Positions 45,401-53,948 of a stretch of DNA of 64,000 nucleotides are shown in pieces. Each line of letters opens with the position of its first letter. The stretch's first letter is position 1. The position numbers and the translations under genes are program-made. The stretch comes from Alkalitalea saponilacus (GTDB lineage Bacteria > Bacteroidota > Bacteroidia > Bacteroidales > Marinilabiliaceae), in contig NZ_FUYV01000001.1 of NCBI RefSeq assembly GCF_900168165.1, forward strand, positions 62,001-126,000, given 5' to 3'. The notes below the pieces were generated by a model, which made no database searches, was not told the origin of the DNA, and saw nothing but the letters and a program-made list of their open reading frames with translations.

Positions 45401-45567
45401 GTCCTTTTTTCATTGCCACTCCATTTTTCAATACCTTCATTATCTGGATAGGAATAGTAATTCTTTATGTTACCCTCTATCTTGATATTCTACGTCGTAT
45501 AATCCATTACTTCGAGACATTCAGATTAAGACAGTTGAACAAACGTCTGCAGAAGTTAGGTACCTGA
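42451..45567 (+). CDS. Very large ABC transporter: N-terminal helical and FHA-like domains, ABCG-type ATPase and membrane domain
   Basis: 1038 residues. Residues 1-175 are helical and TerB-like. 190-260 look like an FHA fold (NLYLNGHKVERNRPYPLAVGS). The ATPase has Walker A GGSGTGKST beginning near residue 285, signature LSGGQRKR at 393-400 and Walker B ILFVDEPTSGL. A cysteine pair (CYVCG, ~495-500) precedes the membrane half with about seven segments. ABCG-type ATP-binding-first order suggests export. FHA domains bind phosphothreonine, so regulation by phosphorylation is possible. Substrate unknown. Confidence 0.88.
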   Translation: MSETLLEALMQLFALLTDVKKESRTGRAHSLVSDFLSKHFSKEYVDQYLGRFEVYLNRYHSQADSDDQSLKDKQSSDNKSRILNIASKINSELEQEPKVLLFVQLLDFLKKDDEIGEEEFRFVDLLAGKFRIAQTDYNNMKRFIIDNPLDVPDKNLLLLISGNNEKPHPDVKLLFNPKQQVIVWVLHITSTNTYIFRYDGERNLYLNGHKVERNRPYPLAVGSVIKTSRMPPVYYSRVTEQFIHQKETGRIIFRAMDVAYKFSNNQIGIHPFSFTGRSGQLVGIMGGSGTGKSTLLNVLNGNYKLSSGKIYINGYDLHAEKENLQGVIGYVPQDDLLKEELTVFENLWFNARLCFNNLNKEEIKQLVENALKDFDLVEARDMVVGTPLNKILSGGQRKRLNIALELIREPSILFVDEPTSGLSSMDSEKVMLLLKRQVLKGKLVIINIHQPSSDLYKLLDKLLMIDKGGRIIFNGNPMDAIAYFKKEANYVNPEERECYVCGNVKTEQPLRIVEARIVNPYGNLIRQRKVKPEDWYQLYVENFEEKYEWKHKRNITRKEPLPKNWFSIPGRKKQFQIFALRDALSKLKDKQYLAINILEAPILAIILGFFTKFLVGSADNPDLYIFSENVNLPAYLFMCVVVSMFIGLNVSAEEIIKDRKLLKRESFLNLSRFSFLNSKILVLFTISAIQTLSFVLIGNYILEVKGLTISYWIILFSTACFANMLGLNISSGLNSVVAIYVLIPLILIPHLLFSGVIVSYDKLHNSISSKEFVPRIGDLMVTRWSYEALAVNQFKNNRYQKNFFFEEMIMSQNSYYANTLIPELIKINDAANWAKGRNDLGTFNNQKRILQAGLMQLQQKYPNLVTFSFDIRNLPEYTIDIHQSISSVLELTRQTFNREYQHFSALKDQRMQSLIVEKGSVDAVVEFRQKFHNEALADWVMERKEPKQFEFTGEQFIQKRHPVFKEPSGQWGRAHFYSPEKRIGPFFIATPFFNTFIIWIGIVILYVTLYLDILRRIIHYFETFRLRQLNKRLQKLGT

Positions 45568-45577
45568 TAATAGTATG

Positions 45578-46459
45578 CTAATCAGGGCTTTCTACATCAT
45601 GATTTAACATGGCTGATGGTTTAATGGTAAACATTACACCCGGTAACGCTGTGAGAGCAGATGAAGCATAGAAAAGCAGGCTAAGTGCAATAGCTGAGCT
45701 GACATCAATCCCAAGATATTGAGCCCCCCACATAAAAACAAACTCCCGGGCACCAATGCCTCCTAACGTAATGGGTAAACTACCTGCGATAGCCGAAACA
45801 AAAAAGAGGAAAAGGTAAGCTAAAACATATCCGTCGAGAGGCGCACCAATGGATAACAGAATAAAATAAGCACAAATCATTTGAAGCCCCTGAACAACAA
45901 GGGCATAGAGCAATACCGGAAAAAATGCCGGTCGCAGCGATCTGTTAAATAAGTGAAGAAACAGAAAATAAGCCATGGCTACGAAAGGGATGGCTATCCA
46001 CACCCACCGTTTAAATGGCAGCGCATAATCAAGAAATGGGACTATTAAAAAGAGCATAACCACGATTACGGTTAAGCCGCTTATGCGATCGGAAATAATG
46101 GCTCCAAAAACTCTTTTGATCTCGGTTTTATACCATTTTCTTATGAACCATATTTTATATCCATCACCCCCAACTCCTCCGGGTAGAAATAGGTTATAGA
46201 ACAACCCAAGCCAATATAGTTTGATGTTAACAAATGTGGAAACAGGAATGGGTACAAACTCAAATAATTTTTTAAGTCGAAATGAAGCTGCAACCTGAGA
46301 GGCTGTATAAAATAAAAGACCGACAATAAGAAAAATGGGGTTTGCAGAAATAATCATTCCCCAGATCTCAATTAAATCGATGCTGGTGATAACATAGTAC
46401 AATGCAGCTGCACTAATAACAATTTTTAATACTAGTTTTAGTGATTTAGAAGGCTTCAT
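45578..46459 (-). CDS. Lysylphosphatidylglycerol synthase/flippase-like transmembrane protein (UPF0104)
   Basis: 293 residues from the internal ATG 46459 (MKPSKSLKLVLKIV); about eight hydrophobic segments. The motif LPGGVGGDGYKIWFIRK is diagnostic of the UPF0104/AglD-like family that includes the flippase half of MprF. No synthase domain is present, so it may move lipids or glycolipids across the inner membrane. Its 3' end is 10 nt from the convergent ABC transporter stop. Confidence 0.88.
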   Translation of the reverse strand: MKPSKSLKLVLKIVISAAALYYVITSIDLIEIWGMIISANPIFLIVGLLFYTASQVAASFRLKKLFEFVPIPVSTFVNIKLYWLGLFYNLFLPGGVGGDGYKIWFIRKWYKTEIKRVFGAIISDRISGLTVIVVMLFLIVPFLDYALPFKRWVWIAIPFVAMAYFLFLHLFNRSLRPAFFPVLLYALVVQGLQMICAYFILLSIGAPLDGYVLAYLFLFFVSAIAGSLPITLGGIGAREFVFMWGAQYLGIDVSSAIALSLLFYASSALTALPGVMFTIKPSAMLNHDVESPD

Positions 46460-46521
46460 TTTTTTAGATTGAAAAACAAAAATAGTCAATTCAAATTATT
46501 TAGAAAGCCCATAATTGTGGA

Positions 46522-46567
46522 AAAGAACAAAGCACAACTCCTTAATAGGTGTTGTGCTTTGTTCTTT
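46522..46567 (-). terminator. Terminator of the KamA-like gene
   Basis: 17-bp stem (46522-46538 with 46551-46567) around a 12-nt loop. It lies between the stop of the KamA gene and the start of the flippase-like gene, so the two are separate units. Confidence 0.8.
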
Positions 46568-46584
46568 ATGCTCAGGAGTCACTA

Positions 46585-47886
46585 TTAATCGAGTAACATA
46601 GCAGCCAATTCCTCTTCAAAAAAGAACTCCTTTTTACCAAATGCAGGCTCCAGATCATCTATCCAAAGCGCCTTTGGATTATATTTTGCAAAAAACGGCC
46701 TGTTAACCCATTCCCTGTTTCTTCCTTGAATGAATTCCAGAACAAAAACCTTCTCACCCTGGATCTCAGTAACCCCGGTAATTTTAACTTTCCCCGGTGT
46801 GCATGACATACTAGGCCCTCTAACAGTTCGGGCAATACCACTAATCTTGTTATAGGCATTTCTGAATATTTCCCAGGCACGTGTCAGGGAAACACCAAAA
46901 TATTCCTGTGCTCCAGTGTCACGAGCTACAAACATATAGTAAGGAATCATTCCAAGCTTCACCTGTTTTGTCCACATGTCCGACCATGCCTTAGAGCTGG
47001 CATTGATGTGATTCAACAATGGAGACTGGGTTCTTATTTGTGCACCGGTGGCTCTAATTCTCCGCACTGCTTCCTGAACCGCATCCGTTTCAAGCTCCCG
47101 AACATGATTAAAGTGTGCCATAAATGCCAACGTTATCCCAGCATTTGTTATTTTTTCAAATATTTTGAGTACATCTTCAGCATCAGGATCAGAAATATAT
47201 CTGTATGGCCAAAATGCCAAAGACTTGGTTCCAATCCGTATGGTTTGCAAATGAGGAATTTTCGCTTCAAGAACTCTTGAAATGTATGTGTCGAGGATAT
47301 TGGCATTCATAACCATCGGGTCGCCTCCGGTTATAAGAAGATCAGTTATTTCAGGATGGACTTTAATATAATCTATCACATCGTCAACCTCTTTCATTGC
47401 AAACTTAAGGTTGTCCATTCCGGTAAACTGGGGCCAACGAAAGCAGAATGTACAGTATGCATGGCATGTTTGTCCCTGAGTTGGGAAAAACAACATGGTT
47501 TCGTCATATTTATGCTGGGCACCAGTAAGTTTTTGTCCATTAATTTCAGGAACATTGTGCGATTGTCCGGCCGGGTGGGGGTTTAATTGGTGTCGAATTA
47601 TATTGGCCGCTTCTTTAATGGTTGACGCATCGGCATTTGTATCAATAAGCCGAGCCATGGTTTCAAAGTGATTGGGGTGAAGCATTCCTCTTTGAGGAAA
47701 GTTTAGAATAAAGATGGGATCATTCTGGTAATTATCCCAATCAATTAATTCCTCAACAACATAATTATTGGTTTTAAAAGGTAATACACTTGCCACCACA
47801 TCTATATCCCGCAGATGCTCCTTCCTTACATTCTCGAATTGCGCAATTTGCCTGTAATTACGCGATGTATAAATTTGATACTTCAT
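46585..47886 (-). CDS. KamA-family radical SAM aminomutase-like protein
   Basis: 433 residues from ATG 47886. The radical SAM cluster motif is C141-x3-C145-x2-C148 (CHAYCTFC); the aminomutase-like motif TDLLITGGDPMVM follows. The PLP-lysine region of true lysine 2,3-aminomutase (PGGGGK) is absent; the corresponding segment reads SMSCTPGKVKI, so PLP binding by that lysine is uncertain. The substrate is therefore unknown, and the lysine aminomutase label should not be transferred. A TTG-N20-TATATTTG promoter lies 160 nt upstream. Confidence 0.85.
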   Translation of the reverse strand: MKYQIYTSRNYRQIAQFENVRKEHLRDIDVVASVLPFKTNNYVVEELIDWDNYQNDPIFILNFPQRGMLHPNHFETMARLIDTNADASTIKEAANIIRHQLNPHPAGQSHNVPEINGQKLTGAQHKYDETMLFFPTQGQTCHAYCTFCFRWPQFTGMDNLKFAMKEVDDVIDYIKVHPEITDLLITGGDPMVMNANILDTYISRVLEAKIPHLQTIRIGTKSLAFWPYRYISDPDAEDVLKIFEKITNAGITLAFMAHFNHVRELETDAVQEAVRRIRATGAQIRTQSPLLNHINASSKAWSDMWTKQVKLGMIPYYMFVARDTGAQEYFGVSLTRAWEIFRNAYNKISGIARTVRGPSMSCTPGKVKITGVTEIQGEKVFVLEFIQGRNREWVNRPFFAKYNPKALWIDDLEPAFGKKEFFFEEELAAMLLD

Positions 47887-48187
47887 AGGCATTAATATTT
47901 TTTATATATATAAATACTTGCATGTAATTAAAATCAACTATTCTGTGGATGATACTATCAGATCGAAAGACTGAGAAACCCGGGATACGAAGGCGTTCCG
48001 GTCTAGAAAGAAGCAAAATTTTGAACGCAAAATCCCAACATCCTTTCAAATATAAGCAAAAAAAAGAGATCTGACAAGAACCTGAATCATGAAGCCATGA
48101 TCTATTTGGCTCCAACCTTCATGATGATTTGTAAACAAAGAGGGTTTCGGAGAATCTGAAAAGAACTTAAAAACACTAAATAACTAT
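47887..48187. other. Intergenic region between the KamA gene and rodA, 301 bp
   Basis: Holds a minus-strand promoter for the KamA gene: TTG at 48075-48077, 20-nt spacer, TATATTTG at 48047-48054, which implies a leader of about 150 nt. A bulged hairpin at 48086-48125 (9-bp and 5-bp helices) lies 60 nt after the rodA stop and may end the rod operon. No ORF or RNA gene was recognised. Confidence 0.55.
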
Positions 48188-49609
48188 CTATCGAAGTAAT
48201 TGTGTTCTATTGGTATCCAATTTAAGGAATATGAAAAGCAAAATAGTAAAACCCCATAAAGAGGAGCCTCCGTATGAGAAAAAGGGTAACGGAATTCCAA
48301 TTACCGGCGCTAAACCGATTGTCATTCCAATATTAACTGCAACATGAAAAAAGAAAATGGATGCTACCCCATATCCATAAATCCGACTAAAATCAGAATG
48401 CTGTCTCTCCGCAAGAAAAATCAATCTTAACAATAATATAACAAAAAGAAGCACCACGATAGAGGTTCCTAAGAAACCCCACTCCTCTCCAACTGTACAG
48501 AAAATAAAGTCGGTACTCTGTTCAGGAACAAAATTAAACTTGGTTTGGGTACCCTGCAGAAAACCTTTTCCCAGTAGACCGCCAGATCCAATTGCTATTT
48601 TAGATTGGTTAACGTTATACCCAACACCTAATGGATCATCCTTGAGGCCAAGCATAACCAGAATTCGGTTTCTCTGATACTCACCCAGCATCTCTTCAAA
48701 AACATAGTCCGTTGAATAGGTAAAAGCCACAGTTCCCCAGAAAAAAATCAACAGAACCCCCAACTTTGGCAATCGGCGAAGTAAGGCTTTTATAGCCAAA
48801 AAAATCGATGATGCGGCCATGGCAATGAGCAAAGCAACATCGTAATTTACGCCTCCCCCGGCAGTTTTGAAAATGGCAGCACCAACCCCAAAAAACACCA
48901 CGGATATGGCTGTCATTATCAGAGCCTCTTTTCTAAACCGGTTGAAAAGAACCATCAAAATAAACGCGACAGACAATATAAGGATGATGGAATGATTCGG
49001 AATAATCATGGTAAGTATGAAAACGGCAATGGCCACAAATCCAAAAACAAACACATATGGAGACAGTCCTTCTCTAAAAAATGCGATAAATAAAGCTAAT
49101 AGAACAATACCAGAACCGGTGTCATTTTGTATGATGATGATGAGAATTGGAAGGAATATCAGAGTTCCCAATCTCAGTATATCCGAAATATTGTAAAATG
49201 AAAATTGAAACCGACACATAACCCTGGCAACGGCCAAAGCCGTTGCAACTTTAGCAAGTTCAACAGGTTGAAAGCGCATTCCACCTATTTGAAACCATGC
49301 TTTAGCAGCATTTATTTCAACTCCTATAAATATTACCAGAATCAATAAAAACGTGGTAATAGCATAAAAAACATATGAAAACTCCACGAAGAATTTACTG
49401 TCGGTGAGCATAATGACGCCAATGGTGACAAATGACACTCCAATCCAGACAATCTGTTTGGTGTACTCCTTTGAATAATCAAAAAACACGAGAGTGTCAG
49501 GATCGGTATTCACGGCATAAATATTCACCCATCCAAACCCCACCATAAATAGATAGAGTAAAACTGTAAACCAGTCTACACCTTTGATTGTTCTATTCTG
49601 TGCTCTCAT
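48188..49609 (-). CDS. rodA: Rod-shape glycosyltransferase RodA (SEDS)
   Basis: 473 residues, about ten transmembrane segments. SEDS polymerase signatures are visible: FQPVELAKVATALAVAR, QNDTGSGIVLLAL and the C-terminal VIGIPLPFFSYGGSSLW. It polymerises glycan strands with PBP2. It overlaps the mrdA gene by 17 nt, ensuring coupled synthesis. Longer than the E. coli protein by about 100 residues, mostly in the middle loop, common in Bacteroidota. Confidence 0.95.
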   Translation of the reverse strand: MRAQNRTIKGVDWFTVLLYLFMVGFGWVNIYAVNTDPDTLVFFDYSKEYTKQIVWIGVSFVTIGVIMLTDSKFFVEFSYVFYAITTFLLILVIFIGVEINAAKAWFQIGGMRFQPVELAKVATALAVARVMCRFQFSFYNISDILRLGTLIFLPILIIIIQNDTGSGIVLLALFIAFFREGLSPYVFVFGFVAIAVFILTMIIPNHSIILILSVAFILMVLFNRFRKEALIMTAISVVFFGVGAAIFKTAGGGVNYDVALLIAMAASSIFLAIKALLRRLPKLGVLLIFFWGTVAFTYSTDYVFEEMLGEYQRNRILVMLGLKDDPLGVGYNVNQSKIAIGSGGLLGKGFLQGTQTKFNFVPEQSTDFIFCTVGEEWGFLGTSIVVLLFVILLLRLIFLAERQHSDFSRIYGYGVASIFFFHVAVNIGMTIGLAPVIGIPLPFFSYGGSSLWGFTILLFIFLKLDTNRTQLLR

Positions 49610-51437
49610 TTATAAAATTAGCGTTCATCATTCGTGTTTCAATCCATCCCCGTGAAGAGTGGATTGCTCTGTTTAAATATTTTTCCACCATCAAACTGGC
49701 AATAGGTGCAGCGTAAGTCGATCCGTATCCTGCATTTTCAACATAAACTGCAATGGCTATTTTGGGATCGTCTTTAGGAGCGAACGCCACAAAAATACTG
49801 TGATTCTCTCCATGCGGATTTTGCGCTGTTCCTGTTTTTCCGGAAATCGAAATCCCAGGAATTCTTGCGATGCGTGCGGTAGCACCTACATCGCTCCAAA
49901 CGGATTCTTCCATTCCATCAATCACAGGTCCAAAATGTACTGAGTCAATTCCTGTGTGGTGCGGAACCTTGAAGCGGGAAGGAATGGTATCATTTTCAAT
50001 TTCCTTGATAACATGAGGCGTGAAATAATGTCCTCTGTTAGCGATGGCGGCTGTCATATTTGCCATCTGGATAGGTGTGGTCAGGATTTCTCCCTGTCCT
50101 ATACCCAACGACAAGACCGTGAGCGAACCCCAACGACCGTTATAAATTCTATCATAATAACCGCGCGTGGGAACGAACCCTCTATTCTCATTGAAGAAAT
50201 CGCTCCCCAGCCTGGTTCCTAAGCCAAAGTTCAGAAGGTAATTGCGAAACTGCTCCAGCCCTTCTTGTGGTGAACCATGAATCGGATTATCAAGCACGTT
50301 TCGAAAAACATGACAATAAAAAGTATTACACGAAACGGCTATGGATGGTACCAAACTAATGGGTGAAGCATGCGGACGGCAACGCACATGAATTCCCCTG
50401 GCTGTATATCCCTGATGACAGGGATAGCGGGTTGTAGGGCTTAAAACATTCTCCTGCAATCCCACAAGTGCCATTAAAACTTTAAAGGTAGATCCCGGAG
50501 GATATCCGGACATAATAGCGCGGTTTAGCAGCGGCGACAAAGTGTCTGATGATAATATGGGGAAATTTCTGGAGCGTTGACGACCAACAAGAAGTGAGGG
50601 ATCGTAGGAAGGACTGGAAACCAGAGCCAGAATTTCTCCTGTTGATGGCTCAATGGCAACAATGCTTCCGATTTTGTTTTGCATAATTTTTTCGCCATAG
50701 GCCTGCAATTCAATATCCAGGGTTAAGGCAACATCGCTTCCTGCAACGGCGGAAGTATCCATTCTTCCTCCTCGTAAGGATCCCATTTCCCTTCCATGTA
50801 CATCAACCATGACATATCTTGCTCCTTTTTGCCCTCTCAAAAATGTTTCATACGTACGCTCAATCCCACTAATTCCAGTATAATCACCTAATGAGTAATA
50901 AGGATCGCTTTGCAAAAGCGTTTCGCCAACTTCTGCAACATACCCCAGAACATGAGCAGCATTGGGATATTCATATTTACGTACCGTACGTCGCTGAACA
51001 AAGAAACCTTTAAACTTATAAAGCTTTTCCTGTAATATGGCGTATTGTTCAGCAGGCAGCTGCTTATAAAACACAGATGGTCGAAAACTTGAAATGCGTC
51101 TCCTTTGAAGATTGAAACGAACTTCCTCAAACAAACGATCAAGTTCTGAGCGCGTGATGTTAAGAGCATTGCAAAAGTCTACTGTATCAAAAGGGACAAC
51201 CTCTCTTGGAACGATCATCAGATCATAAACAGGCTGATTGGAAACCAACAGCTTCCCATTCCTGTCATAAATAAGTCCCCGGGTGGGGAATTCTGTGATT
51301 TTTCTCTGGGTGTTGCTTTCTGCTGAAAATTTATAGGATGGATCAACTATTTGTAGCACAAACAATCGGATGATAAAAATCAATCCGATCATTCCAAAGA
51401 ATAGACCAATTATTATGGCTCTGTTGCTGTTTCCCAC
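49593..51437 (-). CDS. mrdA: Penicillin-binding protein 2 (elongation-specific transpeptidase)
   Basis: 614 residues. One N-terminal membrane anchor (IIIGLFFGMIGLIFIIRLFVLQI), a dimerisation/pedestal domain, then the transpeptidase: S-x-x-K as STFK in PPGSTFKVLMAL, S-x-N as SCN, and KTGTA in ISGKTGTAQ. Cross-links lateral peptidoglycan with RodA. It lies 11 nt after mreD in the rod-shape operon. Confidence 0.96.
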   Translation of the reverse strand: MGNSNRAIIIGLFFGMIGLIFIIRLFVLQIVDPSYKFSAESNTQRKITEFPTRGLIYDRNGKLLVSNQPVYDLMIVPREVVPFDTVDFCNALNITRSELDRLFEEVRFNLQRRRISSFRPSVFYKQLPAEQYAILQEKLYKFKGFFVQRRTVRKYEYPNAAHVLGYVAEVGETLLQSDPYYSLGDYTGISGIERTYETFLRGQKGARYVMVDVHGREMGSLRGGRMDTSAVAGSDVALTLDIELQAYGEKIMQNKIGSIVAIEPSTGEILALVSSPSYDPSLLVGRQRSRNFPILSSDTLSPLLNRAIMSGYPPGSTFKVLMALVGLQENVLSPTTRYPCHQGYTARGIHVRCRPHASPISLVPSIAVSCNTFYCHVFRNVLDNPIHGSPQEGLEQFRNYLLNFGLGTRLGSDFFNENRGFVPTRGYYDRIYNGRWGSLTVLSLGIGQGEILTTPIQMANMTAAIANRGHYFTPHVIKEIENDTIPSRFKVPHHTGIDSVHFGPVIDGMEESVWSDVGATARIARIPGISISGKTGTAQNPHGENHSIFVAFAPKDDPKIAIAVYVENAGYGSTYAAPIASLMVEKYLNRAIHSSRGWIETRMMNANFINESTE

Positions 51438-51448
51438 CCAAGTATTTT

Positions 51449-51967
51449 TTACGATCTGCTACTCTTCATTGCTCCAAACATCTGCGCAACCATGATAAAA
51501 GCAATTGTAAACACAGAGCTCACAATAGCTTTCCATAACGTAAGGAGCGGTGTATCAAAGTTAAAAACTTCTACGTAAAAAAGAAAAATATGGTGGGCAA
51601 CTACCGTAAGAGATACATATTTTAAAAACCATCCTACTCCAAAATGAGAGGGTATAGGTAAACTGCCAGGCTCATAGCCATCTCTTGGCGCAAAAAAACG
51701 CAAAAGAAAAGGTCGAATAAATGCCAGGAATACCGTTGCTGAGGCATGCATCCCTATGGTATTTAAGAACATATCCATTAATAAGCCTGTTAAAAACCCT
51801 ATTAGCAAAAGCATCCAATCCGGAATTTCAACAGGTAAAATGAGGATAAACAAAAGGTACAGCCAGGGATTAATATATCCTCCCAGATTGAGATTATTCA
51901 GAATTAAAACCTGAATAAAGACAATCACCAGAAAATTGATCAGATATTTCCCTAAATTATTAATCAT
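51449..51967 (-). CDS. mreD: Rod-shape protein MreD
   Basis: 172 residues, five hydrophobic segments with little else, as in Bacteroidota MreD (NLNLGGYINPWLYLLFILILPVEIPDWMLL near the N-terminus). Inner-membrane part of the elongasome. It overlaps mreC by 8 nt. Confidence 0.9.
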   Translation of the reverse strand: MINNLGKYLINFLVIVFIQVLILNNLNLGGYINPWLYLLFILILPVEIPDWMLLLIGFLTGLLMDMFLNTIGMHASATVFLAFIRPFLLRFFAPRDGYEPGSLPIPSHFGVGWFLKYVSLTVVAHHIFLFYVEVFNFDTPLLTLWKAIVSSVFTIAFIMVAQMFGAMKSSRS

Positions 51968-52787
51968 CCTGAGTTAATTTTTCCAGTTCCAATCTTTCTT
52001 CAGAAGTGATTTTTTCAATCACTTCAACATGTGTTAATCGTCTGAAATCAACAGACAGCTTTACGCGTATCCTATAAAACCCTTCGCCGGGCAGCAATTC
52101 AAAATCTTCAATTGTTCCTAACAATACACCTTCAGGAAATATGGCTGAATATCCGCTTGTAACAACTGCTTCGCCAATGCTGATGGAGGCATGGGCAGGA
52201 ATATCACTCAATATTGCATGAGCAACAGAGTTTCCATCCCAGGCAATTGATCCAAAGAAATCAGAATCCCGGAGTTTTGCCGATACTCTGACCTGTGTGT
52301 TTAAAAGGGACAATACGGTAGAATAATTTTTTGAAACATGCCTGACAACACCCACTACTCCCCGAGCTGAAATAACGCCCATTTCGGGCTCTATACCATC
52401 TCTAGCTCCTCTATTAATGGTTATAAAATTCTGTAGCTTGTTAACCGAATTATGAACCACACCAGCTGGATAATAGATATAATTTACACTATCCCGTTCA
52501 TTCTCATTTAATGGTTTTGCAGCAGTATCTCTTAAATTTTCGGGCAGCATTGCCCGAAGATAAGCGTTCTCACGTGCAAGTTCCTCATTTGAGCGTTTAA
52601 GCGAAAAATACTCAGTAAAAGATCCTGATACGGTTAAAATTGAGGCAGCAACTTTATTTGACGAATTCAGGAATGTTTCTCTGTGATAATGGTTGTAGGA
52701 TACCAGCAAATAAAAACAGATAACTTCAAACAGTAAAAAAAGAAAGAAGAAATAATACCGAATTATGAACCGTATAAAATTTCTCAT
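51960..52787 (-). CDS. mreC: Rod-shape protein MreC
   Basis: 275 residues. N-terminal membrane segment (YYFFFLFLLFEVICFYLLVSYN), a coiled coil (LKRSNEELARENAYLRAML), then the beta-domain with GARDGIEPEMGVISARGVVGVV. Periplasmic scaffold between MreB, PBP2 and RodA. A 122-nt gap with two strong hairpins separates it from mreB, so mreB may be expressed at a different level. Confidence 0.94.
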   Translation of the reverse strand: MRNFIRFIIRYYFFFLFLLFEVICFYLLVSYNHYHRETFLNSSNKVAASILTVSGSFTEYFSLKRSNEELARENAYLRAMLPENLRDTAAKPLNENERDSVNYIYYPAGVVHNSVNKLQNFITINRGARDGIEPEMGVISARGVVGVVRHVSKNYSTVLSLLNTQVRVSAKLRDSDFFGSIAWDGNSVAHAILSDIPAHASISIGEAVVTSGYSAIFPEGVLLGTIEDFELLPGEGFYRIRVKLSVDFRRLTHVEVIEKITSEERLELEKLTQDD

Positions 52788-52864
52788 AATAAGGGAATTG
52801 TTTTACTTGTATTGAAGTGATGAACATCTCTAATCAAAAATCACAACATGCTGCTTTTAAGCAG

Positions 52865-52926
52865 ATGATTCTGATTAAAAATCAGAATCATTCAAAAGAA
52901 TTCCTTTTGCTATCGCAAAAGGAATT
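52865..52926 (-). terminator. Two tandem hairpins at the mreB-mreC boundary
   Basis: Hairpin 1: 12-bp stem 52899-52910 with 52915-52926, loop TATC; it includes the last codons and stop of mreB. Hairpin 2: 12-bp stem 52865-52876 with 52880-52891, loop AAA. On the minus strand hairpin 1 is followed by CTTTTG only, so it may be a partial terminator or an mRNA-stability element. Confidence 0.65.
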
Positions 52927-53935
52927 GGAATTTATTTCGGTTCTTAAGAGCAATACCAGTTCCTCTGGCAACTGCATGTAAGGGATTCTCTGCAATATGG
53001 AAAGGTATATTAAGCTTGTTGGTAAGTCTTTTATCTAATCCTCTTAACAATGCGCCTCCCCCTGCAAGATATATCCCCTTATTTACAATGTCCGAATATA
53101 ATTCTGGAGGGGTTTGCTCCAAAGCATTCAAAATGGCTGTTTCCATTTTTGAGATGGATTTTTCCAGACAGTGGGAAATTTCCTGATAAGATACAGGCAC
53201 CTCAATCGGTAAAGCCGTCATCTGGTTTGGCCCATTTACAATATAATCCACCGGAGGCTCATCCAATTCAGGCAACGCCGAACCAACACGGATTTTAATC
53301 TCTTCGGCAGTTCTTTCTCCAATTTTGATGTTGTGTTGGCGACGCATGTATTCCATGATGTCTGCGGTTAAATCGTCACCTGCAATCCGAATAGACCGAT
53401 TGGTAACAATCCCTCCTAAGGAGATTACCGCAATCTCAGTTGATCCTCCACCAATGTCCACCACCATGTGACCTTCAGGCGCTTCAACATCTAACCCAAT
53501 ACCAAGCGCCGCTGCCATTGGCTCATAAATCATGTAAACTTCACGACCGCCTGCATGTTCAGCAGAATCTCGAACTGCTCTTATCTCAACTTCAGTACTA
53601 CCTGAGGGAATACATACTACGATGGTTAAAGATGGGGTAAACAACCGTTTTTTGTTATTATCAATCATCTTTATCATGCCGCGAATCATCTGCTCTGCAG
53701 CGTTAAAATCTGCGATTACCCCGTCACGTAATGGGCGTATGGTGTAAATATTATCATGCGTTTTACCATGCATTTGGCGAGCTTTTTCACCGATGGCAAC
53801 CAACTTGTCGGTTCGTCTGTCCAAAGCTACAATACTGGGCTCGTCCACAACGATTTTATCGTTGTGGATTATAATTGTATTGGCAGTACCTAAATCCATT
53901 GCCAATTCCTGAGATAAAAATGAAAACAATCCCAT
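52910..53935 (-). CDS. mreB: Rod-shape actin MreB
   Basis: 341 residues. Actin-fold phosphate loops are DLGTANTIIIHND near residue 16 and VVDIGGGSTEIAVISLGG; the adenosine motif is YLAGGGALLRGLDKRL. Bacterial actin that guides lateral wall synthesis. It begins 13 nt after purH, so the purine gene and mreB are probably co-transcribed. Its 3' end forms one arm of a strong hairpin. Confidence 0.97.
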   Translation of the reverse strand: MGLFSFLSQELAMDLGTANTIIIHNDKIVVDEPSIVALDRRTDKLVAIGEKARQMHGKTHDNIYTIRPLRDGVIADFNAAEQMIRGMIKMIDNNKKRLFTPSLTIVVCIPSGSTEVEIRAVRDSAEHAGGREVYMIYEPMAAALGIGLDVEAPEGHMVVDIGGGSTEIAVISLGGIVTNRSIRIAGDDLTADIMEYMRRQHNIKIGERTAEEIKIRVGSALPELDEPPVDYIVNGPNQMTALPIEVPVSYQEISHCLEKSISKMETAILNALEQTPPELYSDIVNKGIYLAGGGALLRGLDKRLTNKLNIPFHIAENPLHAVARGTGIALKNRNKFQFLLR

Positions 53936-53948
53936 TTAAAGGTCTTTT

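Noticed and set aside
47858-48115. 85-residue minus-strand frame upstream of the KamA gene
   Set aside because: Overlaps the KamA start in another frame and lacks any conserved feature or plausible promoter.
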